DNA of 64,000 bases from Branchipolynoe longqiensis (taxonomy: Eukaryota > Annelida > Polychaeta > Phyllodocida > Polynoidae), in the NCBI GenBank assembly GCA_030323885.1, contig CM059199.1:77844781-77908780 (forward strand), read 5' to 3'. Shown here one piece after another: positions 10,575-18,854 of this stretch (within the stretch, counting starts at the first letter, position 1; every line of letters begins with the position of its first letter). The notes beneath the pieces were generated by a model, which did not search any database, was not told the DNA's origin, and worked only from the letters and a program-made list of their open reading frames with translations. The position numbers and the translations under genes were made by a program.

Positions 10575-10757
10575 CGGCATCGACGGCGGCGGCGATTTGT
10601 TTACTTTACGTTCGTCGATTCGAAAATATAACTATATATGTCGCCGCCAATGCGGCTGCTGCATTAATATCGCTTCGTTTTTAGGGTTAATTTGCTTAAA
10701 TTTCACTTATTGAGTATGTAATTCTGTTAAATATGATAGCATTGAGTAGATTTGGGT
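10575..10757 (+). repeat. Foldback module, direct copy 3
   Basis: Near-duplicate of copy 2. It differs by a short change at ATATATGTCGCC and by TTGAGTATG in place of TTGCGTATG, and ends at GAGTAGATTTGGG. Confidence 0.8.
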
Positions 10758-10932
10758 TCCATCCTGACACTAACACCGCTGTAAACCAGATATGATCGGA
10801 GTTAGAATTTCCGAGTTTAAACACTCGGTGTTAGGCCTAACACTGCTCCATGCATACCAACTTGTCCGCGCTAAACCAGAAATCCCGCGCTAAACGCGTT
10901 TTGCCTCCTAACACTGCTCCATGCATATGGCC

Positions 10933-10937
10933 CCAGG
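10933..10937. repeat. Candidate target-site duplication, right (CCAGG)
   Basis: Partner of 9816-9820. Confidence 0.5.
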
Positions 10938-10977
10938 TCCCGTGGGTTATGAAATATTGCGTCAACTTTTACCGACG

Positions 10978-10985
10978 TGACGTCA
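10978..10985. promoter_or_regulatory. CRE-like palindrome TGACGTCA
   Basis: A perfect CREB/ATF consensus in the short unique stretch right of the TIR element. A second occurrence lies at 42246-42253. No gene is visible next to it and chance is plausible. Confidence 0.25.
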
Positions 10986-11049
10986 CTGCTGTGTGTGGTC
11001 AGCGGTGAAATGTACATAATATGGCATTATCTGATTTCCGATTTAAATA

Positions 11050-11280
11050 TCTCATGTGTGTCTGGTATGTGTGTGTGGTGCTGGTGTGTGGAGGTGGCGG
11101 GGAGCGTGGATGGAGAGCAGGTGTACGATCTGGGGCGTGTGGGGAGAGTGGGGGGAGGGTGCTATGTGTGGGGGGAGAGTGTGGGGAGGGTGTGTGCAGG
11201 GTGTGATGTGTGTATTTGTGTGGTACGACATCATATTTAGCGGGTAAATGTGGCGTGTCAGTGTGTGTATGTCATGTATC
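11050..11280. repeat. GT-rich low-complexity stretch
   Basis: Irregular GTGTGTGG / GGGGAGAGTGTGG sequence without a clear period. Overlapping short open frames on both strands are compositional. Confidence 0.6.
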
Positions 11281-11336
11281 ACTGCTATATTTGTTTCATA
11301 CGGCTTTATATGAATTTAAATTTTAAATTTTAATTT

Positions 11337-11624
11337 ATTGAGGCTGTATTTATACTGTCCATAGCATATAAGCCTGGGTATTCAGGTTTGTTTTCAATGC
11401 TGGCCAGCTGTAGTGTTGGTGTTATCTTATCACACAATAGCTGCTGATAAGGTATTTGATTGCCTGCATTTCAGCAGCAGATAGATAGTTGCTTGGTCTG
11501 GTTAGTAGTCTATGTTAATTTCTTTTTGGATTTTCTTGGCATATATGTGTTTTAATTTTTCTACTTTACTACTAGACTAGCCTACTCCTATTTACATATC
11601 ATAGGCTTGTACGTAGCTATGTGG
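11337..11624 (-). mobile_element. Non-LTR retrotransposon 3'-UTR copy, 5' truncated
   Basis: Closely matches 27092-27383 in the same orientation. Shared blocks include TGAGGCTGTATTTATACTGT, CCAGCTGTAGTGTTGGTGTT, ACTACTAGACTAGCCTACTC and CATATCATAGGCTTGTAC. At 27 kb that segment lies directly downstream of RT coding sequence on the minus strand, so this copy looks like a short 5'-truncated insertion. Its AT-rich tail lies at 11300-11336. Confidence 0.7.
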
Positions 11625-11629
11625 TGTTT

Positions 11630-12040
11630 TATATATGAATATAAACAAAGTGGCTATCCTATGCCATGTCTCACTGCTATATGTGGTATTAATATGTTAT
11701 GTGAGTATGAACGAAGCAGTCTTTATATGCCATGTGTCACTGATATATGTGTTATGCAATATATTATGTGAGTATAAACAAATGAACTATTCAATGCCAT
11801 GTCTCACTGATATATGTGTTATGTAATATATTATATGAGTATAAACAAATGACCTATTCAGTGACATGACTCACTGAGAAGTGATATATGTGTTATGTAA
11901 TGCTCTATGTAAATGTAAACAAGGCAGTCATTCTAGGGCATGCCTCACTGCCATATGTGCTATGTAATGCTTTGTGTAAATATAAACAAAATAATCATTC
12001 TAGATCATGGCTCACTGTAATGTGCTGCATGCATTAATAG
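11630..12040. repeat. Tandem repeat, about 68-bp unit, 6 copies
   Basis: Diverged units each contain GTGAGTATAAACAAA-like, TATGCCATGTCTCACTG-like and ATATATGTGTTATGTAAT-like segments. Lengths vary by a few bases. One unit carries an inserted CACTGAGAAGTG. Confidence 0.75.
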
Positions 12041-12074
12041 AGTGGTTAGATTAGTTCCATGTATACACACAGTG

Positions 12075-12083
12075 GCGCCACCT
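12075..12083 (-). promoter_or_regulatory. CTCF-like core AGGTGGCGC
   Basis: The minus strand reads GCAGGTGGCGCCACT, matching the AGRKGGCRS core. It is one of five such matches seen in unique islands. A single short motif is weak evidence. Confidence 0.25.
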
Positions 12084-12154
12084 GCGTGTGGTAGACTCGG
12101 AACCATTGCCACCAGTCACCTCTCACTGCAGACAAATCATGTTTATATATATAT

Positions 12155-12332
12155 ACATTTGCTTAGATTCATTGATTAAGCAGTGGCTATATCAACTGCA
12201 TAAAAGCGGTCTTCCTCATTCCACTGCTCCTTGTCCTATCCTAGTAGAGTCGTGGGCCAGGCTAGGTAGCGAACAAGTACAAATGTATAACTATGAGTCA
12301 TTGGATTAACCCGGCCAAGGTTAGAATCCATT
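12155..12332 (-). mobile_element. tRNA-derived SINE, type B, partial
   Basis: On the minus strand: CAATGACTCATAGTTATACA, TTTGTACTTGTTCG, ACTAGGATAGGACAAGGAGC, AGTGGAATGAGGAAGACC, then a tail with CTGCTTAATCAATG. This matches the type B copies at 46364-46590 and 49490-49690. The tRNA head is degraded. Confidence 0.7.
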
Positions 12333-12335
12333 GAA

Positions 12336-12650
12336 TCGAATGTTTAGCTTATTCAGCCATGTATATAGTCACACCCACGTACAGGTATGGACATATATGA
12401 GCCTGTATCAACAGGTGATAACTTTTCTCTTTTTTGTCCACTGTAATGATTGACACAAAACAGCACAGAAACGGTTACACTGAAAACACAAGGACATTTG
12501 CTTCAAATCAATATGTATTCTATTGGGATTATGAAACACCATGTACAAAACAAATCAGTTTATCCCGAGCAAATGCATAAGCAGATAGTATGTTGATTGT
12601 TACAATGGACAAAGTTTTGTCCCATATTGCTTAGCATCTTTGGAGACAAT

Positions 12651-12651
<1 letters not shown>
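12336..12651. other. Unique sequence left of the Ngaro-like element
   Basis: No gene, repeat or RNA was recognised. Confidence 0.4.

Positions 12652-12688
<37 letters not shown>
12652..12688. repeat. (TA)n microsatellite, left flank of the Ngaro-like element
   Basis: About 18 TA dinucleotides ending exactly where split repeat A1 begins. A similar TA run starts where repeat B2 ends (17901-17936), so the element appears to sit inside a TA microsatellite. Confidence 0.9.
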
Positions 12689-12692
<4 letters not shown>

Positions 12693-12864
12693 ATGTATAA
12701 GCATTATGCGAGTATAAATGCATGTAAGGGATTATATGTTTATTTCCTACCCTAAATATGGATGGGGTGGCTTACTTGTTGTATGCCCCCCCCCCCCTCT
12801 GACCACGTGACTGGGGGGCTCCACCCAGGCGCACCTCTATCCTGGGCGCTACACGGTCACTTGC
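12689..12864 (+). repeat. Split direct repeat A1
   Basis: Starts TGTGATGTATAAGCATTATG and ends ACGGTCACTTGC. It differs from A2 by roughly ten substitutions, several within the poly-C tract near 12787. Confidence 0.9.
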
Positions 12865-13010
12865 CACAGCCACTCCAGCTCCAGAAGTCGTTCCAGCAGT
12901 AGCACCAGGAGGCAAAGAAGTAAGTGGTCCCTTCGAAAATTCACTGTTGCGAGCAAAGACGTTAAAAACTTAACCCCCTTGAACTAATTGCTGCCTCCTC
13001 CCTCTGGTGC

Positions 13011-13409
13011 ATGAACATAGACACCTTATCCAAGAAAGACTACCGTGCTTTCTTGGAGCATACCCATTTCCTTGCCGTGCGCGCTATGGCGGACGAATTT
13101 AAGGACACCGCACATGTGTCGTACGACAGGGCTATAAGGAAGAAGGCGGAGGAGCATGGCTTCGCCGCCTTCACTGAGGCTTTTCAAGGGGCAAGCGTGA
13201 TACACTATGGCTCGGATCAGTTGAAGAGTAGGAAGGGACCCGCCTCGGGTGCTAGACGTAGTGCTAATGTGAGTGGGAACAAGCGCACTTGCTACCACTG
13301 GAATAAGGAAGGGGGATGTACCCGCTCTAATGAGAACTGTGGTTACGCACATAGCTGTAGCAAGTGCGGCAGTCGATCCCACAAGGGCTACAAATGTACC
13401 CGGGACTGA
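13011..13409 (+). CDS. gag-like protein with CCCH and CCHC zinc motifs
   Basis: A 132-codon frame, probably the nucleocapsid part of the Ngaro-like element. The first 60 residues are charged and probably helical. The C-terminus holds two zinc-binding motifs: C94-x8-C103-x6-C110-x3-H114 (CCCH) and C116-x2-C119-x4-H124-x4-C129 (a canonical retroviral-type zinc knuckle). By family analogy it would bind element RNA. The ATG at 13011 is the first in this frame, but DIRS-order gag proteins are usually much longer. Coding sequence may once have begun nearer 12865, where the frame is now interrupted, so I regard this as the surviving C-terminal portion. The stop at 13407-13409 lies 15 bases after the last Cys codon region. 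Confidence 0.7.
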   Translation: MNIDTLSKKDYRAFLEHTHFLAVRAMADEFKDTAHVSYDRAIRKKAEEHGFAAFTEAFQGASVIHYGSDQLKSRKGPASGARRSANVSGNKRTCYHWNKEGGCTRSNENCGYAHSCSKCGSRSHKGYKCTRD

Positions 13410-13496
13410 CGGGTCAGATCTCCCCGCCGGCCGAGTGCCAGGAGCACAGGGGAGGGGTCTGACAACAAGACTGGCAGTGCCGACATAAACGCCCAG

Positions 13497-14090
13497 TTGA
13501 TAAATAATGTGGGTGGTGTGATAAACAGCGCCCGAGATGACCACGTTTCCATTGCCGATATAAATATTCAGTTCATAAGTAACGATGTGGGTGGTGCGTT
13601 AACCAGCGCCTGGGATGACCATGTTTCCATTGCAGAAGGTGCTGAGCGAAGCGACGAGGACGGAAAACGCTATAATATAATCAGTACGAAGAACTCTGTT
13701 GTTGAACCTGTCTCGTTTGATATTAAACATTTTGGTATGACTTGCCTCGGGGGTGGTACTGATGATGCTGCATTCGCCCCAATAGTTGACCCTCTCTTCA
13801 CTAATAAAGGGGATTCGGGCGAGGGCGGGGAAGACCACCATGCCACCATTGCCGATACATGTTTCAGGGGCGGCACGGATGGTAGTGAAAGCACGACCGA
13901 TAAAAATGTGATGAACACCAGCATCGTGAGGGACGCCCACAGTATAAACAGTAATGTTGCTATGCATGAGAATAGCCGTGATGGTGGTGGTATTGATAAA
14001 AACACCAGCAGTATGAATACTATAAGGAATGCAGGTCCATCTATAATGGGTTACATTGATGGTGTTGCAGATGAGAATAACCATGGTTGA
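13497..14090 (+). CDS. Low-complexity ORF between gag and RT
   Basis: A 197-codon frame, rich in Asn, Asp, Ser, Gly and Ile, in the same frame as the gag ORF and after its stop. An internal near-duplication is visible at DNA and protein level: NNVGGVINSARDDHVSIAD near the start, then NDVGGALTSAWDDHVSIAE. Similar composition continues to about 14430 in broken frames. A 207-codon frame on the opposite strand (13599-14222) is its shadow. It has no recognised domain. It may be a gag extension or the N-terminal part of the polymerase protein. Function unknown. Confidence 0.4.
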   Translation: MINNVGGVINSARDDHVSIADINIQFISNDVGGALTSAWDDHVSIAEGAERSDEDGKRYNIISTKNSVVEPVSFDIKHFGMTCLGGGTDDAAFAPIVDPLFTNKGDSGEGGEDHHATIADTCFRGGTDGSESTTDKNVMNTSIVRDAHSINSNVAMHENSRDGGGIDKNTSSMNTIRNAGPSIMGYIDGVADENNHG

Positions 14091-14437
14091 TGCGACGACA
14101 CACGCCGTGGTAGTATAGCGAGTGACATAGGTACAGCTGATATTAATACAGCCGCCGCCCAAATAAGCACTATAAGCGACACAGGTAAAGGTGGGGCCGA
14201 TTGCCCGATAAATGCTGCACATGAAAAAACAGATGGGGGGGGTAGAGTAGTCCCCTATGTAAGCAATATAAACAACACATTTAAAATTAAGGGCGACTGC
14301 GCGATAAACGGGGCAGTTGGGGCGAGCCTCAGATACATAACAATTTAGCGATAATTAAGAATACCGCGCATCTAAGCAGGGCGACCCGTGGTAGTGTGGG
14401 GGACGCTATCACGGATAGAAAGGCGGGAAAATGACCT

Positions 14438-15232
14438 GTGACGGTAGCTGTTGTGACTGCGCCACCAGGGGTGGGGGGGGACGCCTACGCTAATCCTTGC
14501 ACACACAGCGGGGGAGACAGCGGCCACTCAGATGTCCTAGTGAGTGCTAATCACTGCGCGCACATGAGCGGGAATGTCTATGCCAAGACAGGGATGGCTA
14601 ATGATAGAAATCACAGTAGCAGAATAATCCATGCACCCAACGCCAGTGACAATAGCAGAGACAGTGACCGCTCCCTTTCTGGCAGGATTACTGGCTGGGA
14701 AACTGAAAAGGGGGTGGGCGACTGGCTGTCTGTGATCTATGATGAGGGTAAGCTGCAGGTGACAGTCTGGGAGAGCCCCAAATCCTCCCGACACTTCGAT
14801 GTACATAATAATTGTTCTCAAGGCACCTGCTCATGTGTATTTAAGATAGCGGGCTGTACTGCCCAACTTTGCCCATGCAGGGTTTTTAGTGAGCTCTTCC
14901 TCAGGGGGGACTCCGATCCTGATGCCCAATACATTCTAACCGGGATGGTTTTCGGCTTTAACGTTATAAACCCTGACTGCACCTTAGCCTATAACCCAAG
15001 CTGCAGGGGCACCCGCGACCCTGATGAGTTAAGTGCAATTACAAATAAACTTAATGCGGAAATAGACAGGGGATGCGTCTCTGTAGTTGATGAGCCCCCG
15101 ACTTGCATTCACCACATGTTCTGTGTCCCAAAGGATGATGGAGGCAACAGGACTAGTGTAGACTACAGCCGTCCCGCAGGCGCTTCCGTTAACACTTGTA
15201 CTGACCAGGTGTGCGTGAAGTTCTCCTATTAA
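14438..15232 (+). pseudogene. Ngaro-like reverse transcriptase, N-terminal part
   Basis: A 264-codon frame. Residues about 90-190 form a Cys-rich pre-RT segment including HNNCSQGTCSCVFKIAGC. Residues about 195-255 are the start of the RT fingers; VPKDDGGNRTSVDYSRP corresponds to the conserved VPK-DG-R-VDYR region of DIRS-order RTs. The frame stops at TAA 15230-15232, but RT sequence resumes in the same frame (SVDTVADVMERGDYMATVD), so this is a nonsense mutation rather than a natural end. The ATG at 14438 is only the first in the open stretch; the true start is unknown. Confidence 0.75.
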
Positions 15233-15256
15233 AGCGTCGACACTGTCGCAGACGTA

Positions 15257-15460
15257 ATGGAGAGGGGTGACTATATGGCCACAGTAGATATTAAGGATGC
15301 TTACCGGTCGGTCTGCATCCATCCCCGGGACCGAGAGAGGCAGGGATTGCACTGGTTATTTGAAGCAGGCGGGGGCTGCACCTATATGAAAGATAACAGA
15401 CTATGCATGGGGCTCTCCTCTAGCCGTATGTTTTTAGCAAAATCTCTGACTTTGTTGTAA
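15257..15460 (+). pseudogene. Ngaro-like reverse transcriptase, motifs A and B
   Basis: Continues the RT palm in the same frame after the premature TAA. Motif A is VDIKDAYRSVCIHP (15284 onward, first catalytic Asp). Motif B is LCMGLSSSRMF. The frame then ends prematurely. The downstream coding frame can be followed back to about 15436 (KISDFVVRC), so a single-base indel lies near 15425-15440. Confidence 0.78.
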
Positions 15461-15480
15461 GATGTGCGGTACGGGAGGGG

Positions 15481-16665
15481 GTGACCAGGGTCATCAATTA
15501 TCTCGATGACTTCTGCATAGTGAACCGAACGATGACGGAAGGCTGCAGAGAGCAGGAGGTGGTCATGGCTATTCTCAGAAGACTGGGGTTTTTCATAAGC
15601 TTTGGGAAGCTTGGTTCACCTAGCACCGCAGTCCGCTTCTTGGGGAACATTATCGACTCAGTCGAGTTAGAAATACGGCTCCCAGAAGACAAGCTCATAA
15701 GGTTAAATAAGGTCCTGAGCGAGGTAAGAGGCCGCCGCAAGGTGACCCAAAAAGAGTTGGAGAGTCTCGGGGGTCTGCTGGCTCATTACAGCAAGGTAGT
15801 TAAGGGGGGCAGGACTTTCTGCCGGTGCATATATGACACCATTAACAGCGTCAGGGAACCCCACTTCAAGGTCAAGCTCTCCTGTGGTTTTAGGGAGGAC
15901 ATTGAATGGTGGTTTGACTTTGCCGCCAGTTTCAATGGGAAGGCGAAAATCCTGGGATCTTTCGCCGAACACCTGGCCACATACAGCGATGCCTCTAATT
16001 ATGGTTTCGGGGCGCTCCATGGTAGCGACTGGTTTGCAGGCGCCTTCGGTGACACAGACAACTTACGCTTAAAACGCATCCTCGGCCACCACCACACTCC
16101 GCCGGACGAGCACAGCTCGTCGGCGCACATTAACGTGAGAGAGATGTGGGCGGCCTATGCCGTGGCACTAAGGTGGGGTAGTCTATGGCAGGACTGCGCA
16201 GTTGTCATGGTCACGGACAGCACCACAGTCATGGCCGCACTTAACTCAGGCCGTTCAAAAAGTCCAGAGGTCATTTACTACCTCAGACGGCTATTCTGGA
16301 TCGCGTCAGAGAAAAACTTCGAGTTCTCCTCAGTATTCATCGGGAGCAACGACAATGTAATTTGCGATGCTCTAAGCAGGCTGGATGACCCAGCCAGCTC
16401 CGGCCGAATTTCCCAAGCCGACCAGGCACGTAACCTATGCTGCAGCAGCCTATTTAATAAACCATCCCCCTTTGATTGCAGGGGTGGTGCAGCTGCAGAA
16501 AGAGAAGCAGACCTTCCAGAGCAGATCATACGCCCCCAACTCGATAGCGACCCGGGGGGTTCAGGTAAGGAGATACCTGGAGTTTGTGACAGACTTCTCG
16601 GAGATGCACAGCCCTTTCCCTTGCCCGCCAGCACAGGTGGCACTTTACGCCTCTTGGCTTGCTAG
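15481..16665 (+). pseudogene. Ngaro-like RT C-terminal half plus RNase H
   Basis: A 394-codon frame. It starts just before RT motif C, YLDD (residues 7-10, 15499-15510), followed by the thumb (LGFFISFGKLG, VRFLGNIID) and connection region. The RNase H domain is at residues about 165-302 with all four acidic positions: D170 (YSDAS), E221 (NVREMWAAY), D246 (VTDSTT) and D296 (CDALSRL). The domain order RT then RNase H matches DIRS-order elements. About the last 90 codons overlap the recombinase frame and are probably not conserved. This stretch is intact, but the protein is cut off from its N-terminus by the upstream lesions. Confidence 0.85.
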
Positions 16666-17239
16666 AACCATGAAGTACTCCTCCATCCTAAACTACCTCA
16701 GCGGACTGAACAACTTCCTTAAGCAAAATGGGTCGGAACCTATAGCATACACCAGCTTCGAAGTTGCCTCCACCCTGAGGGGAATAAGGAGAGAGTGCGC
16801 CACCACACCCAAGCAAGCTGTGCCGATCTTGCCGGAGACCCTACTCCGGATGTTCTCTTTCCTATCGACAACTCCGGGTCATGTAGCCTGGCGCGCCGCA
16901 CTGCTATGTAGCTTCAGGGCACTCCTCAGGAAGTGCCAGGTGACCGACTCTGACTCAGCACTCCTCAGGGGAGACTTTCGCTTCTTTCCCTGGGGGATGG
17001 TAATATCCATAAGGCGGTCTAAAACAATACAGTTCAAAGAGATGGTATTAGAAGTACCAGTTGCTCGCTGCCCGAACCTGAGGATCTGCTCGGTCCACTG
17101 GACTGAGCGGCACTTCAAGCAGCTCCCAGCACCCCCGGCGGAAAAGGCTTTCTGGATCCCTTCCGCCGCGCGGGTCTCCGCCCCCCTCCCATACAAGATC
17201 TACCAGACGACCCTTAAGATATTCGCAGAGAAGGCGTGA
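16385..17239 (+). pseudogene. Tyrosine recombinase (YR), N-terminal and core part
   Basis: A 284-codon frame overlapping the RNase H ORF. Residues about 45-135 resemble the N-terminal SAM-like core-binding domain of phage-integrase-type recombinases (SYAPNSIATRGVQVRRYLEF). Residues about 148-284 are the catalytic domain, with the first catalytic Arg in FRALLRKCQVTD (R182). The frame ends at TGA 17237-17239, but the same frame continues with HSLRRGG at about 17264, the HxxR box. The TGA is therefore a nonsense mutation. In this family the enzyme integrates the circular element DNA without a target duplication. Confidence 0.83.
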
Positions 17240-17451
17240 CTCAATCCGGACTCGGTCTCCTCCCACTCTCTGAGGCGGGGCGGCTGCACCTTCCTCTCCA
17301 TGTGTGGGGCCTCATTGAGGAGCTCCGCACTAGGGGGGACTGGTGCACAGACACAGTATTTACCTACCTTAAGACCCCCCTCTCCGTACGTATAATGAAC
17401 GACTTGCGGGTGGCCACGTCACTAGCCGCAACCGTACCTGACAATTACTAA
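17236..17451 (+). pseudogene. Tyrosine recombinase C-terminus with the nucleophile Tyr
   Basis: In a frame shifted from the main YR ORF, the segment GDWCTDTVFTYLKTPLSVRI matches the conserved recombinase end (GDW-S-D-V-YL). The Tyr at 17365-17367 is the likely nucleophile. The HxxR box lies upstream in the other frame, so an indel falls between about 17275 and 17340. The ATG at 17236 is not a biological start. Confidence 0.75.
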
Positions 17452-17527
17452 GCCAATCACTCCTTATCTGTGTCACTCGCTACTATCCGAAGACCTCACT
17501 ATTCGGGGTTGGGGTATCTACGATCTT

Positions 17528-17612
17528 GGCATCATATTCCCTATGCCAGAGAATATATTATCTCAACCACTACTTTGTCTTGTCTCCTCATTTTTACTGT
17601 AGTAAGCATTTA
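17528..17612 (+). repeat. Split direct repeat B1
   Basis: Starts GGCATCATATTCCCTATGCC and ends GTAGTAAGCATTTA, directly abutting A2. It is identical to B2 except for one T/G change. Confidence 0.9.
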
Positions 17613-17788
17613 TGTGATGTATAAGCATTATGCGAGTATAAATGCATGTAAGAGATTATCAGTTTATTTCCTACCCTAAATATGGATGGGGTGGCTTACT
17701 TGTTGTATGGCCCCCCTCACCTCTGACCACGTGACCGGGGGGCTCCACCCCGGCGCACCTCTATCCTGGGCGCTACACTGTCACTTGC
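17613..17788 (+). repeat. Split direct repeat A2
   Basis: Second copy of A1, the same length (176 bp). The B1/A2 junction AGCATTTA|TGTGATG equals the sequence expected when the two outer ends (B2 and A1) are joined in a circle. Confidence 0.9.
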
Positions 17789-17815
17789 GCCCGAGAGTTT
17801 TTTTTTATAGGCTAG

Positions 17816-17895
17816 GGCATCATATTCCCTATGCCAGAGAATATATTATCTCAACCACTACTTTGTCTTGTCTCCTCATTTGTACTGTAGTAAGC

Positions 17896-17900
<5 letters not shown>
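17816..17900 (+). repeat. Split direct repeat B2
   Basis: Second copy of B1, ending at GCATTTA and followed at once by TA repeats. Confidence 0.9.

Positions 17901-17936
<36 letters not shown>
17901..17936. repeat. (TA)n microsatellite, right flank of the Ngaro-like element
   Basis: About 18 TA dinucleotides directly after B2. It mirrors 12652-12688. Confidence 0.9.
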
Positions 17937-17938
<2 letters not shown>

Positions 17939-18024
17939 AAGTGGATAGCAATTATTATACACAAGCTATACCGGACTCATTTTTAAGCGACCTAAAAATA
18001 CACAAAATATCAGAATTGGGATTA

Positions 18025-18085
18025 GATTGTTTGTTTGTTGTTGTTTTACGTCCTAGCAACATCTAAGGTCATATCAGGACGGGTT
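18025..18085 (-). mobile_element. SINE type A, 3' end fragment
   Basis: The plus strand reads TTGTTGTTTTACGTCCTAGC then AACATCTAAGGTCATATC, the reverse complement of the type A tail. Homology stops after about 60 bp. Confidence 0.65.
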
Positions 18086-18224
18086 GGGGTTAGAGGTCAA
18101 CGTCACTGATGTTAATGCAGATTGCTTCGTGGGGTGCAGATGGAAAGTGGAAATCAAACTGAAATACAAGTTTTATTATGTGTAATTTTCCGCTGTATTC
18201 TTGTGGTTGATGGTTGTTGATTCT

Positions 18225-18372
18225 TTCCAGTTGCAAATTGAGGAGGCTCAAAGTGAACTGTTGTCCCACTGACCCTCGTTATATCCTCGTAATGTCACGC
18301 GCAATGCTAACTTATGACAAGTATCAATACATAAGACATGGCTTGACTCAGCTAAGCTTCGAACCCATGGTT
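18225..18372 (-). mobile_element. tRNA-derived SINE head fragment, degraded
   Basis: On the minus strand: ATGGGTTCGAAGCTTAGC (B-box-like), GAGTCAAGCCATGTCTTA and TGTATTGATACTTGTCA, matching the segment after the tRNA head in SINE types A and B. The remainder is diverged. Confidence 0.5.
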
Positions 18373-18387
18373 CTTATAATTCTTATA

Positions 18388-18716
18388 AACAGGGCTTGGT
18401 GGCCGAATCGGCACATCGGGTCTAGCGTGCGGGAGATCGGGAGTTTGGTACCCGGTCGAGTCAAACCAATGACTTATAAAATTGATACTTGTCACTTCCT
18501 AGCCAGGCGCTCAGCATTACGGGACACGGCAATGACTGGTTGGCTCAGTGTTAGGAAAATGTGACTGAGTGGGATATTAGGTCATGGTGCTGGTGGCTTG
18601 ATTTCCCAGTGAGGCAGCCCTATAAAGTCGCCATAAGTGCGCACTGTCACAAGTCAGTACCCGTCCTTAATACCTTAGATGTTACCCGGACGTAAAACTC
18701 CAACAACCAACCACCC
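18388..18716 (+). mobile_element. tRNA-derived SINE, type A, near full length
   Basis: Head GGTGGCCGAATCGGCAC, then GAGTCAAACCAATGACTTAT, TTGATACTTGTCACTTCC, GGTCATGGTGCTGGTGGCTT, CGCCATAAGTGCGCACTGTC, and the tail GACGTAAAACTCCAACAACC. Of the type A copies here, this gives the clearest order of parts. Confidence 0.78.
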
Positions 18717-18854
18717 TATTATTCCCATAGTCCACATATATGTATGTAGCAGTCCAGCCCTGTGCATGCCCACTTCACTATGCGAAGGTTAATTCATTCC
18801 CGAATAGAACTCTTAATACAATTATTGAATGTCAGATTTACCGAGTGAATACCA

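Larger units (their letters stand above)
9821..10932. mobile_element. Non-autonomous TIR DNA transposon with foldback interior
   Basis: The left end reads GGCCATATGCATGGCATGGA then GCAGTGTTAG. The right end, reverse complemented, reads GGCCATATGCATGGAGCAGT then GTTAG. The two differ by a 5-bp insertion. Each end is flanked by CCAGG (9816-9820 and 10933-10937), a candidate target duplication. The interior carries a GC-rich module in one inverted and three direct copies. There is no transposase frame. The superfamily is not assigned. Confidence 0.75.
12689..17900 (+). mobile_element. Ngaro-type tyrosine-recombinase retrotransposon
   Basis: A 5.2-kb element arranged A1 - gag - RT/RNase H - tyrosine recombinase - B1 - A2 - B2. 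A1 (12689-12864) and A2 (17613-17788) are both 176 bp and about 95% identical by eye. B1 (17528-17612) and B2 (17816-17900) are both 85 bp with one difference. Such split direct repeats with a YR gene and no integrase are diagnostic of Ngaro/PAT-type elements within the DIRS order; DIRS1 itself has inverted termini. I see no methyltransferase segment, which favours Ngaro. Replication is expected through a circular DNA intermediate joined by the recombinase. The frames carry at least two nonsense or frameshift lesions in RT and two in YR, so this copy is inactive. Confidence 0.88.

Noticed and set aside
12689..17900. LTR retrotransposon or DIRS1-type element
   Set aside because: The ends are not simple long terminal repeats or inverted repeats, there is no integrase or protease, and the A/B repeats are split and direct with a tyrosine recombinase.
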